Source of the DNA: JAFGDI01 sp963667715
GTDB lineage: Bacteria; Planctomycetota; Phycisphaerae; Sedimentisphaerales; SM23-30
Length of the DNA: 64,000 nucleotides
Direction of reading: 5' to 3'
Assembly (NCBI GenBank): GCA_963667715.1
Contig: OY763926.1
Span: forward strand, 496,001 to 560,000
In this document: positions 33,833 through 42,938 of the stretch, in pieces
How the letters are laid out: each line of letters begins with the position of its first letter
How positions within the stretch are numbered: position 1 is the stretch's first letter
Notes under the pieces: model-generated
The model's input: the letters and a program-made list of their open reading frames with translations, nothing else
Told to the model about the DNA's origin: nothing
Database searches by the model: none
Program-made: the position numbers and the translations under genes

Positions 33833-34279
33833 TTATTTCTTTTTGCAGCTTCTTTTAACTGCTTTCTTTGCTACTTTTTTAGCGGCAGGTTTCTTAGCAG
33901 CAGCTTTTTTAGGTGCAGCCTTCTTAACTACCTTTTTAGTAACTTTCTTTGCAGCTTTCTTAGGAGCGGCTTTCTTAACTGCTTTTTTTACAGTTTTCTT
34001 AGCAGCAGCCTTCTTAACTACTTTTTTAACAGCTTTCTTAGGAGCAGCCTTCTTGACTACTTTCTTGACAGCTTTCTTAGGAGCAGCCTTCTTGACTACT
34101 TTCTTAACAGCTTTCTTAGGAGCAGCCTTCTTGACTACTTTCTTAACAGCTTTCTTAGGAGCAGCCTTCTTGACTACTTTCTTGACAGCTTTCTTTGGAG
34201 CAGCTTTCTTTACTGCTTTCTTAGCAACTTTCTTAGCGGCTTTTTTAGGAGCGGCTTTTTTGACTACTTTTTTAGCCAT
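33833..34279 (-). CDS. Lys/Ala-rich histone H1-like nucleoid protein
   Basis: 148 residues made almost wholly of Lys, Ala, Val and Pro. The core is about five near-identical 13-residue units (AAPKKAVKKVVKK), encoded by 39-bp repeats that are also nearly identical in DNA; looser units flank them. This is the composition of histone H1 C-terminal tails and bacterial Hc1/AlgP-type proteins, which bind DNA without sequence preference. AGGAGG lies 6 bases before the ATG at 34279; an upstream in-frame start at 34345 is rejected. The good ribosome site, own terminator and long upstream region suggest strong expression. The repeat number may vary between strains through slippage. Confidence 0.85.
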   Translation of the reverse strand: MAKKVVKKAAPKKAAKKVAKKAVKKAAPKKAVKKVVKKAAPKKAVKKVVKKAAPKKAVKKVVKKAAPKKAVKKVVKKAAPKKAVKKVVKKAAAKKTVKKAVKKAAPKKAAKKVTKKVVKKAAPKKAAAKKPAAKKVAKKAVKRSCKKK

Positions 34280-34733
34280 AATGTTACCTCCTTCCGGCAA
34301 CGGAGAAATGAGAGATGTTAAAGAAAAACAACTATTAGTACCCACTTATTACTTTAATACTAATTAACTTTTCAATGATGTCAAAAGTAAAAAACCTCTT
34401 GAGTGATAGTTTTTAGTTTCAATACTTCTTTGCAGTTGTTAGCTGGAAATCTTATTTTGTTTTGAAACGTGTGTATGCTATCTGTATTAAGCGGTTTTTT
34501 ACTACACTTCCTTTATTGTCATTTTTTTGTAAAAACTTAAAAAAAAAATAATATTTATCACAAAACTTTTGAATTAATAACAAAAACGCTGATGAAAAAC
34601 ATCTGCTTCTTTGTTTGTTTATATGAAATGATTTTGAAATTGCAAAGTAAATGAATGCTTATACTATGTTATAATTCAGAATGTCTAAAGTAAAAGAGGT
34701 GGATATGAGTTGTGTGTTTTATTGTTTCTTCAC
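34280..34733. other. AT-rich upstream region of the histone-like gene
   Basis: About 450 very AT-rich bases with long A and T runs (for example near 34525-34555). It must hold the histone-like gene's promoter; no specific site was assigned. Confidence 0.45.
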
Positions 34734-36365
34734 TTAACGTGAAACGCAGTTCAATGCGACATTCATAACAGGATTATTTCTTGAAATGCGTTCATAAATA
34801 CATTGATGACTGTTTATATATTCCTGTTTTTCAGTATCAATAACTTCTATGTCAGGTGTTATGCCTTTTAGATTGAAACTTTCATGCGATGGCGGCAAAT
34901 ATTCTGCTGTTGTAAGCATAACTGCACCTGCATTATGCCTTAGATCGTACACCGTTTGCACCATTGCTTTGCCAAATGTCTTTTCACCTATCACTATTGC
35001 ACGGCAATTTTGCTTGAGTGCTGCGGTAAATATCTCTGCTGCGCTTGCTGTGTGACGGTTAACTAAAATATAGATTGGTATTTCTTCTGATTTTTTATTA
35101 TCGGCACCAGCATTGTATGATTTCATTGCTGAAAAGGATCTGATCGAAACTATATTTCCTTCTGATAGAAAAAGATCTGCGGCATTTACTGCTGATGTTA
35201 CCATCCCGCCGCCATTATTCCTAACATCTATTATCAATGAATCACATTCTTCTGATAGTTCACTCAATGAATTACTTATCTCGCTGTCTGTATTTTTGTC
35301 GAAGCTTGTAATTCTGAAATATCCAGTCTTTGTCCCCGATAATATGCATGTATTTCTTACTGTTGAACTGTGAAGTTGTGCTTTTTCTACTGTCAGATCG
35401 ATATATTTATCATCTCTTTTTACTGTTAACGACATTGTATTATGTGCCGTTAGAAATATACCATCAAATTCATAGTCAGATATGTTATTTAGCTCTACAC
35501 TATTGAGTTTTATCAGCAGATCACCTGGTAAAATACCTGCTGTTTCTGCTGGACTTCCCGGCAGAATATCAAAGACCAGCGGGTAATCAAAACCACGAAA
35601 TATCAGGTCTGTTCCTATACCTTCATAATTGCCCTTAAGAGATTCCATCATGGTGTTATATTTTTCGGGCATGATATAATTACTGTACCTGTCAAGGTTT
35701 CCGCAAAGTGCAAAGATAGTTTCTATTACCGGCCATGAACTTTCCAGTCCTGTATCCTGGCAATAATCTGATATATTGTTCAGCGTTTGCTTTACTAATG
35801 AATAGTCGATATGCACATTGCTCTGCAGCAATGTTCGCTGTTGATCGATGTAGCTCTTGAGCTTTGCCGCCTGCATTGACGAAATATTATATTTTTGTCT
35901 TATCTCAGGGTCTGAAGTTACTGCTTTTAGCTCTGTCAAAGCATTGTTCAGCAGTTCATTTGCTGTTATATCGTTATAATAATAGTAATTGATCAGCTGC
36001 CATACCTGCAATAGCAGATCAAATGAGTCGGCACGGTTATATTGCTTTACCAAAGTTGAAATATCGTGCTGATGATAACGCTTTTTAACTGCCATTTGTG
36101 CCCGAAGCCAGGGGTCTGGCTTATCAGCTGCAAGTTTGGCCTTGGCTCTTTCAAAAATCGTACTGGTGCCTGACATATTTGCGATATCAGAAACATATAT
36201 TTCATTTTCAGAGTTCTGGCTAATGACTTTGGCCGAACAGATTGCATTTGAATATGCCGGAATTAGTGATGTGAGTGCTGTAAAGATAAGACCCGCCGCT
36301 GTCAGGTTGCGAAAAAATCCTTTTTTTGCTCTTCTCTCTAAACTCATAGGTCTCTCAGTTCTCAT
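34734..36365 (-). CDS. Exported C-terminal-processing-type serine protease (S41) with PDZ domain
   Basis: 543 residues with an N-terminal signal/anchor (about residues 18-42). A helical region of about 190 residues comes first, then a PDZ domain (about 240-330; DILPGSPAETAGILPGD) and the S41 protease core (about 340-520). The catalytic dyad is Ser441 in TASAAEIF and Lys466 in GEKTFGKAMVQ, with the expected 25-residue spacing; IIDVRNNGGG is the preceding family motif. These proteases trim or degrade envelope proteins from unstructured C termini. The start may be residue 1 or Met7 (MSLERR). It diverges from gpmI. Confidence 0.88.
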   Translation of the reverse strand: MRTERPMSLERRAKKGFFRNLTAAGLIFTALTSLIPAYSNAICSAKVISQNSENEIYVSDIANMSGTSTIFERAKAKLAADKPDPWLRAQMAVKKRYHQHDISTLVKQYNRADSFDLLLQVWQLINYYYYNDITANELLNNALTELKAVTSDPEIRQKYNISSMQAAKLKSYIDQQRTLLQSNVHIDYSLVKQTLNNISDYCQDTGLESSWPVIETIFALCGNLDRYSNYIMPEKYNTMMESLKGNYEGIGTDLIFRGFDYPLVFDILPGSPAETAGILPGDLLIKLNSVELNNISDYEFDGIFLTAHNTMSLTVKRDDKYIDLTVEKAQLHSSTVRNTCILSGTKTGYFRITSFDKNTDSEISNSLSELSEECDSLIIDVRNNGGGMVTSAVNAADLFLSEGNIVSIRSFSAMKSYNAGADNKKSEEIPIYILVNRHTASAAEIFTAALKQNCRAIVIGEKTFGKAMVQTVYDLRHNAGAVMLTTAEYLPPSHESFNLKGITPDIEVIDTEKQEYINSHQCIYERISRNNPVMNVALNCVSR

Positions 36366-36460
36366 TCTTTACAATTTATCTCTGTTCGGATATATTATAA
36401 CTCGTTTGTGCTATAATCCAGATAGAGAAACAGTACAAATGACAAAAAAAAGATAATTGT

Positions 36461-36490
36461 TCAGGAAAAATACGCACTTATTTTCCTGAT
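36461..36490. other. Hairpin upstream of gpmI
   Basis: tcaggaaaa and its complement ttttcctga surround an 11-base loop between the divergent S41 protease and gpmI genes. It is a possible operator or leader structure. Confidence 0.4.
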
Positions 36491-36586
36491 AACTGTTACA
36501 AACTGCCCGGTTTAACATAGTTTTACGAGTCCGGGACGGAAATATAACGTAAATGTTTATAAAGTAAGTAGAAATGAGGTAATCTA

Positions 36587-38152
36587 ATGACTGATAATAA
36601 TCTCAGAACCAGACCTTTTGTGCTGGTAATTCGTGATGGATGGGGTTGGAATCCTGATGAAAATCTGCAGAAATACGATGCTACCAAGCTCGCGAATACT
36701 CCAAACGATGATCGTTTGAGAAGTGAATATCCTTCCACACTCATCGGTACTAGCGGTGAAGATGTTGGTCTGCCTGCTGGAACTATGGGTAATAGTGAGG
36801 TTGGACACCAGAATATTGGTGCCGGCCGTATTGTTTACCAGGAATCTATGCGTTTGACCAAGGCTATACGTGATGGTGAGTTCCAGAAGAATGAAGTTCT
36901 TCTTAACGCTATTGCTGACTGTAAGAAAAAAGGCTCCAAGCTCCATCTCATCGGCCTTGCCAGTGATATTGGTGTACACTCTCTGCTTGGTCATCTTTAT
37001 GCCCTGGTCGAGCTCTGTCGCGATAATGGCCTTACTGAAGTATATATCCACCCTCTTATGGACGGTCGCGACTCACCTCCAAGAAGTGGTAAAGGTTATC
37101 TGACCGATATTCAGGCCAAGCTTGATGAGATCGGTGTTGGTAAATTAGCTTCTGTCTCAGGTCGTTTCTATGCTATGGACCGTGACCAGAGATGGGATCG
37201 TGTCGAAAAAGCTTTCAATTGTATGCGTTTGGGCAAGGGTGAAAAGGCTGAAAATGCTATTGATCTTATGCAGGCATGTTACGATAAGGATATGACCGAC
37301 GAATTTGTCGAGCCTACTAACATCGTTGACGCTGACGGCAAGCCAATTGCGACTATTGATGATAATGACGCTGTTGTATTCTTTAATTTCCGTGGTGACC
37401 GTCCTCGTGAGATCACCAGAGCTTTTGTTGACCCTGATTTCTCAGGTTTTGATCGTGGCGATAAGCCGGAGTTGGATTATATCTGTCTTACTCAGTATGA
37501 TGCAACAATTCCAGCTAAAGTTGCTTTTAAAAAGCCTGCGAAGATGAAAAATATTGCCGGCGAACTCTTAAGCCTCGACGGCCTAAAGCAGTTCCGCTGT
37601 GCTGAAACTGAAAAGTATGCTCACGTTACTTTCTTCTTCAATGATTACACAGAACCGCCATTCTCTGGTGAAGATCGGCAGATCATTCCATCGCCAAAGG
37701 TTAGAACTTACGATGAAAAGCCTGAAATGTCTGCATATGAAGTATGCGACACCGTTATGGCCAAGCTGGAATCAAATGAATATGATATTGTTATCGTAAA
37801 CTTTGCTAACCCTGATATGGTTGGTCACACTGGTATTATGGAAGCTGCTGTTAAGGCCGCTGAAGTTGTTGATGAATGTGTTGGCAAGATCATTGCCAAG
37901 GTTGAAGATATGGGCGGTTCGGCTCTTATTACTGCCGACCACGGCAACCTTGAACTTATGTGGGATGAAAGTACCAATGGCCCTATGACTTCTCATACAA
38001 CCTATCCTGTACCGCTTATCGTTGTTGATAAGGAGTTCAAAGGCACTAAACTATCAGAAGGTGGTATTCTTGCTGATGTTGTTCCTACCTGCCTGGCTCT
38101 TATGGGCCTAGAAAAGCCTGCCGACATGACAGGGAAGAGCCTTCTTGCTTAA
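36587..38152 (+). CDS. gpmI: 2,3-bisphosphoglycerate-independent phosphoglycerate mutase
   Basis: 521 residues, the usual length. It interconverts 3- and 2-phosphoglycerate using two divalent metals, in glycolysis (cytoplasm). Family motifs are VIRDGWGW at the start, GNSEVGHQNIGAGR with phospho-acceptor Ser70, LMDGRDSPPRS, FYAMDRDQRWDRV, NFANPDMVGHTG, and ITADHGNLE for metal binding. GAGGT lies upstream of the ATG. It is monocistronic with its own terminator. gapA is also in this window but 33 kb away. Confidence 0.96.
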   Translation: MTDNNLRTRPFVLVIRDGWGWNPDENLQKYDATKLANTPNDDRLRSEYPSTLIGTSGEDVGLPAGTMGNSEVGHQNIGAGRIVYQESMRLTKAIRDGEFQKNEVLLNAIADCKKKGSKLHLIGLASDIGVHSLLGHLYALVELCRDNGLTEVYIHPLMDGRDSPPRSGKGYLTDIQAKLDEIGVGKLASVSGRFYAMDRDQRWDRVEKAFNCMRLGKGEKAENAIDLMQACYDKDMTDEFVEPTNIVDADGKPIATIDDNDAVVFFNFRGDRPREITRAFVDPDFSGFDRGDKPELDYICLTQYDATIPAKVAFKKPAKMKNIAGELLSLDGLKQFRCAETEKYAHVTFFFNDYTEPPFSGEDRQIIPSPKVRTYDEKPEMSAYEVCDTVMAKLESNEYDIVIVNFANPDMVGHTGIMEAAVKAAEVVDECVGKIIAKVEDMGGSALITADHGNLELMWDESTNGPMTSHTTYPVPLIVVDKEFKGTKLSEGGILADVVPTCLALMGLEKPADMTGKSLLA

Positions 38153-38177
38153 TTGAAGTTTCTTTATATAGATGATT

Positions 38178-38218
38178 AAAGCTGTGTATGGGGTAATTAC
38201 CGTATACAGCTTTTTTTA
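38178..38218 (+). terminator. gpmI terminator
   Basis: aaagctgtgtat pairs with gtatacagctt across ggggtaattacc and is followed by seven T. Confidence 0.85.
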
Positions 38219-38309
38219 TAGCCTTATAGATATAGGCTGCCTATAATCTTTCTAAGTGCTATATGCTATGGCACGATCAAAATTGATGCATATATGTGGA
38301 GTATTGAAA

Positions 38310-39203
38310 ATGAGAAAAATGATGAATATCTTTGTGGTGCTGGCATTGGCATTAACTGCTGGTCAGGCTCTTGCCGACCTCGATGCTATTGTTTTCGGTA
38401 ATGTTAGTGGTGACCTGCATTTCCATGTTGAGACGTATATCGGTGGAAGCGTTACTGGTATTGGTGAAAGTTCTTATGGTAGTGGTATGACTGGTTTTGA
38501 CGGCTATTCTCTTATCCTCGCTGGCGATTACAATCAGCAAAATAATAAGATCGACAATGGTAAGGTGCTTTACGGCGGAAACTTTGCCTATCCCAATCTG
38601 TTAACCGGCAGTGGCAGCGAAAAGCTCATACATGAAGACCCTGACGTTATCAGGTCATATGTAGATCAAAGCTATTATGTCGGATTATCTCAGGATTATG
38701 CCAACTCTACTCCTGCCGGAATCTTAAATAGTGTTTCAAATATGACTTTTAATAATATCGACGGCGTAAATACTCAGGTATACCAAATGTCTGCCGAAGT
38801 ATTCACCGCCAGAAATGCCAACTTCCAGTTTGCTATAAATGATCCTGACGACACTATTGTTATCAATGTTACCGGGGCCAGCCCCGACGGCAGTATTATT
38901 ATGGATAATGGTGCTAATTTTAACCTGTCAGATAGTGAGCTGGCTAGTCAGATTATCTGGAACTTTGTTGATGCTGATACCGTTATTCTTAAGACTTTCT
39001 ATGGTCATATCCTTGCTCCAACTGCAAATTATGTTCAGTCGCAGGGTAATATCTTTGGCGATCTGATTGTTCAGGAACTTAGTGGCAGTGCTCAGATACA
39101 TTATCTCTCTGGTGGGGTGCCAATTGTTTCCGTTCCGACACCAGGTGCTCTTATGCTCGCCGGATTTGGCGTTATTACAGCTGCCAGACGAAGAGTGCGT
39201 TAA
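38310..39203 (+). CDS. Exported choice-of-anchor-A-like protein with PEP-CTERM-type tail
   Basis: 297 residues from the ATG at 38310, which has GGAG 8 bases upstream; earlier in-frame ATGs lack a ribosome site and put charged residues before the signal peptide. Signal peptide 1-22 (cut near ALA-DL). The body is a beta-rich adhesin-like domain of the choice-of-anchor A type (FGNVSGDLHFHVETYIGGSV near the start; ADTVILKTFYGHILAPTANY and GNIFGDLIVQEL near the end). The C terminus is the sorting signal VPTPGALMLAGFGV plus a basic RRRVR tail. The P-T-P-G-A form matches the partial gene at the left edge, suggesting one exosortase-like system handles both. Confidence 0.85.
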   Translation: MRKMMNIFVVLALALTAGQALADLDAIVFGNVSGDLHFHVETYIGGSVTGIGESSYGSGMTGFDGYSLILAGDYNQQNNKIDNGKVLYGGNFAYPNLLTGSGSEKLIHEDPDVIRSYVDQSYYVGLSQDYANSTPAGILNSVSNMTFNNIDGVNTQVYQMSAEVFTARNANFQFAINDPDDTIVINVTGASPDGSIIMDNGANFNLSDSELASQIIWNFVDADTVILKTFYGHILAPTANYVQSQGNIFGDLIVQELSGSAQIHYLSGGVPIVSVPTPGALMLAGFGVITAARRRVR

Positions 39204-39240
39204 CGTTACTCAGTTCTGTAGCCTCTGGTATATAAAAGAA

Positions 39241-39278
39241 AAAAGCCCACTGCATACGATCAGTGGGCTTTTATTTTT
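39241..39278. terminator. Terminator after the PEP-CTERM-type gene
   Basis: aaaagcccactg pairs with cagtgggctttt across catacgat and is followed by ATTTTTT. Confidence 0.87.
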
Positions 39279-39279
39279 T

Positions 39280-39528
39280 GTAAGCGTTCACGCAATTATA
39301 TAATATGTGATATGTTACACTTAGACTAAAGTACCATAAATAAGTACTCCCGTTCAACTTACTAACTATTGAAATACAGGCGTAGCCTGTAATATAAAAT
39401 CAAACAGTTTCGAGCGGTAGCGAGAATCCTGAGCTTGTTTCTTGTTACTTATTACTTGTTACGAAACAATTTAACTTGATATTAACTTTGGTACCAGTGC
39501 ACACACTGTGAACGGTTGCTGTTTTTTT
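39280..39528. repeat. 240-bp dispersed repeat, copy 2
   Basis: Same module order as 33223-33465 (gtaagcgttcacgcaa, acttagactaaagtacc, aggcgtagcctgtaat, aaacagtttcgagcggtagc, gagcttgtttcttgttac, aactttggtaccagtgc, gaacggtt). It begins directly after a terminator. Confidence 0.8.
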
Positions 39529-39585
39529 ATTCGTACAAGACAGAATAGTTTTATCGATATGGGAATAATTCCTAATCCCTAATTT

Positions 39586-40119
39586 CTAATCTTCCAACCT
39601 GCTTTTGATATGTCTTAGTATATCTTTTTCCAGTGCCGGGTCATTACCGGATGGACTCCATACTTGGTTGGCAACTTTCTTCTTTTCCAGAAAATATTCA
39701 TTTGAGAACAGATCGCAGTCTTTTCTAGGCTGATTGGAGTCTGCCAGCGACGAAGTATACAGCTTATTAACTGCAACAGTACATTTTACCTTACTGTCGT
39801 CTATATTTAGCGTTACTGTACGCCTGGTGCTTTGGGTGCTGGATTTTGCCAGCCCGCCAGCGTCAACTACATCATTTTTCCAGAATTCGAACCATTGCTT
39901 GCTTGGCAGGGGGCTGGTTTCTATTATACCCGCGTCCCTGTTCTGAAAGTTTATGATAAAGCCCCGACTGCGAAGCTCTTCCTTACAGGCCAGCCACACG
40001 GCATCGGTATCGTTATCTGAACTCAAACTTACTGGATTTGATATCGGCTCTGGTTTCTGACAGCCTGTTGTATATGCCAGAAAGATAGCTGATAGTATGT
40101 ATAATAGTTTTTTCTTCAT
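39586..40119 (-). CDS. Lipoprotein of unknown function
   Basis: 177 residues. Signal sequence with a lipobox TTGC (Cys20), so it is probably membrane-anchored. The mature part has a region (AVWLACKEELRSRGFIINFQN then DAGIIETSPL) reminiscent of small envelope proteins that fold as alpha/beta sandwiches, but I cannot name a family. The C terminus is Lys-rich and helical. It lies 53 bases downstream of def on the same strand and could be co-transcribed. Confidence 0.7.
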   Translation of the reverse strand: MKKKLLYILSAIFLAYTTGCQKPEPISNPVSLSSDNDTDAVWLACKEELRSRGFIINFQNRDAGIIETSPLPSKQWFEFWKNDVVDAGGLAKSSTQSTRRTVTLNIDDSKVKCTVAVNKLYTSSLADSNQPRKDCDLFSNEYFLEKKKVANQVWSPSGNDPALEKDILRHIKSRLED

Positions 40120-40172
40120 TATAAGTGGGGAGTGAGAGGGTTAAGAATATATGAAAGTTAAGTCAGATACTG

Positions 40173-40703
40173 TTATTCCTCTTCAAATTCTCTTTCAAGT
40201 GTTTTCAAACCTCGTTTAACTGCCATCTTACCGATTGCATTTAGCCTGTCTACAAACAGGGTGCCTTCCAGATGATCTGTCTCATGCTGAAGGATGATCG
40301 CAGGAAATTCTGTCGCGTCCATTGTGAACTTATTGCCGTCCAGATCATAAGCTGTTACTGTACATGACTCGGAACGTCTCACCTTGCCTCTTATACCCGG
40401 CAGAGACAAACATCCCTCTTCAGAATCGGTACAGCCTATCAGGTTGGTCAGTTCTGGGTTAACCAGTATTTCAGCATCCTCTTTTTTGCCGGTCGGAGAT
40501 ATTACTATCAACCGTAGTGATATACCAATCTGCGGAGCTGCCAGCCCAACACCATCGGAGTCTACCATGATATCTACCATCTTATGGGCGAGTTCAACCA
40601 CTTTGCTATTAATCTCTTCTACTGGGGCCGCCTGCTGTGCAAGGATCGGGTTCGGGTAGTGGATTATCTTTAGGCTATTAATGTCAGGGATTTCACATTG
40701 CAT
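40173..40703 (-). CDS. def: Peptide deformylase
   Basis: 176 residues. It removes the N-formyl group from nascent proteins using a bound metal. All three family motifs are intact: GVGLAAPQIG near 53, EGCLSLPG near 97 with the Cys ligand, and QHETDHLEG near 138 with both His ligands and the catalytic Glu. AAAGG lies about 14 bases upstream of the ATG. mreB lies upstream on the same strand, 258 bases away; no methionyl-tRNA formyltransferase gene is adjacent. Confidence 0.95.
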   Translation of the reverse strand: MQCEIPDINSLKIIHYPNPILAQQAAPVEEINSKVVELAHKMVDIMVDSDGVGLAAPQIGISLRLIVISPTGKKEDAEILVNPELTNLIGCTDSEEGCLSLPGIRGKVRRSESCTVTAYDLDGNKFTMDATEFPAIILQHETDHLEGTLFVDRLNAIGKMAVKRGLKTLEREFEEE

Positions 40704-40961
40704 CGTTTTGTATTATTTTCCTTTGTCAATAATATCGTCAGCTGATTGTAAGTCAGTTAATTACTATTTCTTAACCTCTATAACTCTATTAAATTATAGC
40801 TTACCATTAAAACGGCTAACAAATAAAAAAAGCAAGTTAAAGAAATCTATGTCGTAAGTCCCTGAAAATACATCATTTAAAATGCGAATAGGATATGCAT
40901 ACAATCGGCTGGCAAATATATCAATATCACATCAGTCGACATTCGTCGGCATTGTAAGTGC

Positions 40962-42011
40962 TTAGATAGTATCGTCTGAATCAAGAGTGTCTTTCCACAA
41001 CTCCAGATTTTCCAGGTGGATACTTGTGCCACGGGCCACGCAACCCAGTGGGTCTTCTGCAACCCACACTGCCAACCCGGTAGCATTACTGAGTACCACA
41101 TCCAGCATTCTCAATAATGCTCCGCCGCCTGCCAGACATATACCGTTATCTATCAGGTCAGCTGCCAACTCCGGCTCAGCCATTTCCAACGTATGAGTTA
41201 CTGCATCAAGGATCGCTGCGATCGGATCTTTAAGGGCCTCGCGTATTTCTTCGCTGGTTACTACGATTTTTCTTGGCAGGCCAGATATTGTATCGCGACC
41301 AGCTATCTCCATCGTTAGTTCCTGCTCTAGCGGAGCTGCTGAACCGATCTGGATCTTGATCTTTTCTGCTCTCGGCTGACCAATGAGTAAGTTGTAAGTC
41401 CTTTTCAAATGGTTGATTATAGCTTCGTCGAAATTGTCGCCCGCTACTCTAACCGATTCACTTACACTTACGTCACCAAGTGACATGATCGCCACTTCGG
41501 TAGTACCACCACCGATGTCAACTATCATAGAGGCCGTTGGTTCTACGATTGGAAGCCCCGCTCCCATACCAGCGGCTTTTGGTTCCTGGATAAGATAAGC
41601 CTTTCTGGCGCCAGCTCTTATGGCTGAATCAAGTACCGCACGTCTCTCAACTGCGGTTATACCAGATGGTACTGCTATTACTACTCGAGGGTGAATAAAT
41701 CTGCGACGACCGTGTACTTTTTCGATAAAATACTTCAACATCGCCTCTGTGATCTCAAAATCACTGATCACACCATCTTTTAACGGACGGATCGCTGAGA
41801 TCGATTCTGGAGTTTTTCCTAACATTTCCTTCGCGACCATACCGACGGCTTTACCGTTTTGCAGGACCTGATTCGTTCCTTTGCGCACTGCTACAACGGA
41901 AGGCTCGTTGAGAACTATTCCTTCGCCGCGAACACTTACCAGGGTGTTGCATGTGCCAAGGTCAATTCCTATATCTAGTGAGAATTTTCCTAATAGTGAG
42001 CTTATCAGCAC
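40962..42011 (-). CDS. mreB: Rod-shape-determining actin-like protein MreB
   Basis: 349 residues. The actin/Hsp70 fold shows phosphate-1 DIGIDLGTCNTLV at the start, connect-1, phosphate-2 IVDIGGGTTEVAI near 160, and the adenosine motif LAGGGALLR near 290. It forms membrane-bound filaments that position the elongation machinery. The start is a GTG at 42011 with AAAGGA about 9 bases upstream. mreC and mreD do not follow; the next genes are def and a lipoprotein. The leader contains a strong hairpin (42042-42072). Confidence 0.95.
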   Translation of the reverse strand: MLISSLLGKFSLDIGIDLGTCNTLVSVRGEGIVLNEPSVVAVRKGTNQVLQNGKAVGMVAKEMLGKTPESISAIRPLKDGVISDFEITEAMLKYFIEKVHGRRRFIHPRVVIAVPSGITAVERRAVLDSAIRAGARKAYLIQEPKAAGMGAGLPIVEPTASMIVDIGGGTTEVAIMSLGDVSVSESVRVAGDNFDEAIINHLKRTYNLLIGQPRAEKIKIQIGSAAPLEQELTMEIAGRDTISGLPRKIVVTSEEIREALKDPIAAILDAVTHTLEMAEPELAADLIDNGICLAGGGALLRMLDVVLSNATGLAVWVAEDPLGCVARGTSIHLENLELWKDTLDSDDTI

Positions 42012-42041
42012 GTTATCAGTCCTTTCAATACTGGTAATGAG

Positions 42042-42072
42042 GTTTTTGTACCCTTACTTCGGTACAAAAAAC
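42042..42072 (-). promoter_or_regulatory. Hairpin in the mreB leader
   Basis: GTTTTTGTACC pairs with GGTACAAAAAAC across cttacttc, 30 bases before the mreB start. It could act as a weak terminator/attenuator or an operator. Confidence 0.5.
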
Positions 42073-42408
42073 ATCCCCATGGCCGGTCCACCGTACGACC
42101 GGTCGACAACTTATCTATGTTAAATGGCCTATTTTATCATATTATCTACTAGTTACAAGTAACTAGCAGTAATTATTTTCTACTTTTTTAAGTTTTTTAT
42201 TAATAAATACTTAAATACTCATATTATTATTACCATTATCCTGCTTCTCCATTATTCTCTATTAGTTTGAAGCTCAGAAAATAGTCATTATCAATGCTAA
42301 AAATGATAGTTTTACCTTTATTGTCTGCTGGAAAGTCCTATAATTTACCGATATGTATATGTAAAGTGTTATTCGTAAAGAGGCTAAAACTACTGGAGAC
42401 TCTAAAAA
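42073..42408. other. AT-rich divergent promoter region mreB / ACT protein
   Basis: Contains a GC-rich dyad (ccggtc...gaccgg near 42082-42101) and long AT stretches. No gene was seen. Confidence 0.45.
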
Positions 42409-42870
42409 ATGCAGACGATGAAGCAGCTTTCTGTTTTCCTTATAAATAAACCAGGAATTCTTGCCCAGGTTTTGAATGAACTTGCTAATGAAAAAGTTAA
42501 TATCATTGCTATGACTATGATGGATTCTGTTGAGCATGGTGTTTTGCGTATCGTACCTGCCGATCCTGATCATGCACATTCGATTATTGAACGGATAAAT
42601 CTTCAGGTAAACTTTACCGACGTGCTGTGCGTTACTATGCCAAATAAGCCTGGTGCCATGGCCGATGTTGCCGGTAAACTTTCTCAACATCATATAAATA
42701 TTACTTACTGTTATGTCACCTCTGGCGCCAAAGGTGGCAAGACTAATGGTATTTTTAAGGTAGCCGACATTAAAAAGGCGATAAAAGTACTTGAAGGCAA
42801 TACCGGCGACCCTAAAAAGGCCCAGCCTAAAAAAATTGCCGTCAAAAAAACTGGTTCGAAAAGAAAGTGA
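42409..42870 (+). CDS. Tandem ACT-domain regulatory protein
   Basis: 153 residues. Two ACT domains: the first at about 4-68 (QLSVFLINKPGILAQVLNEL, a classic ACT start with the ligand-binding Gly), the second at about 70-128 (VLCVTMPNKPGAMADVAGKL). A basic tail (KKAQPKKIAVKK) ends the protein. Stand-alone double ACT proteins usually bind amino acids and regulate an enzyme; the partner is unknown. GGAG lies 9 bases before the ATG. An exported protein of unknown function follows 68 bases downstream. Confidence 0.85.
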   Translation: MQTMKQLSVFLINKPGILAQVLNELANEKVNIIAMTMMDSVEHGVLRIVPADPDHAHSIIERINLQVNFTDVLCVTMPNKPGAMADVAGKLSQHHINITYCYVTSGAKGGKTNGIFKVADIKKAIKVLEGNTGDPKKAQPKKIAVKKTGSKRK

Positions 42871-42938
42871 TTTTTTCTGGTAAGTAATGCCTGGTAATTA
42901 GTGGGCTCAGGCCCTTTATGTTGGTTAGGAGTTTGTAG

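Noticed and set aside
33843..34367. Plus-strand frame of 174 codons opposite the Lys-rich gene
   Set aside because: Repeated Phe/Leu/Thr/Ala units are the mirror image of AAG/GCT-rich repeats. The minus strand has AGGAGG, a proper start and a terminator, so the plus frame is a shadow.
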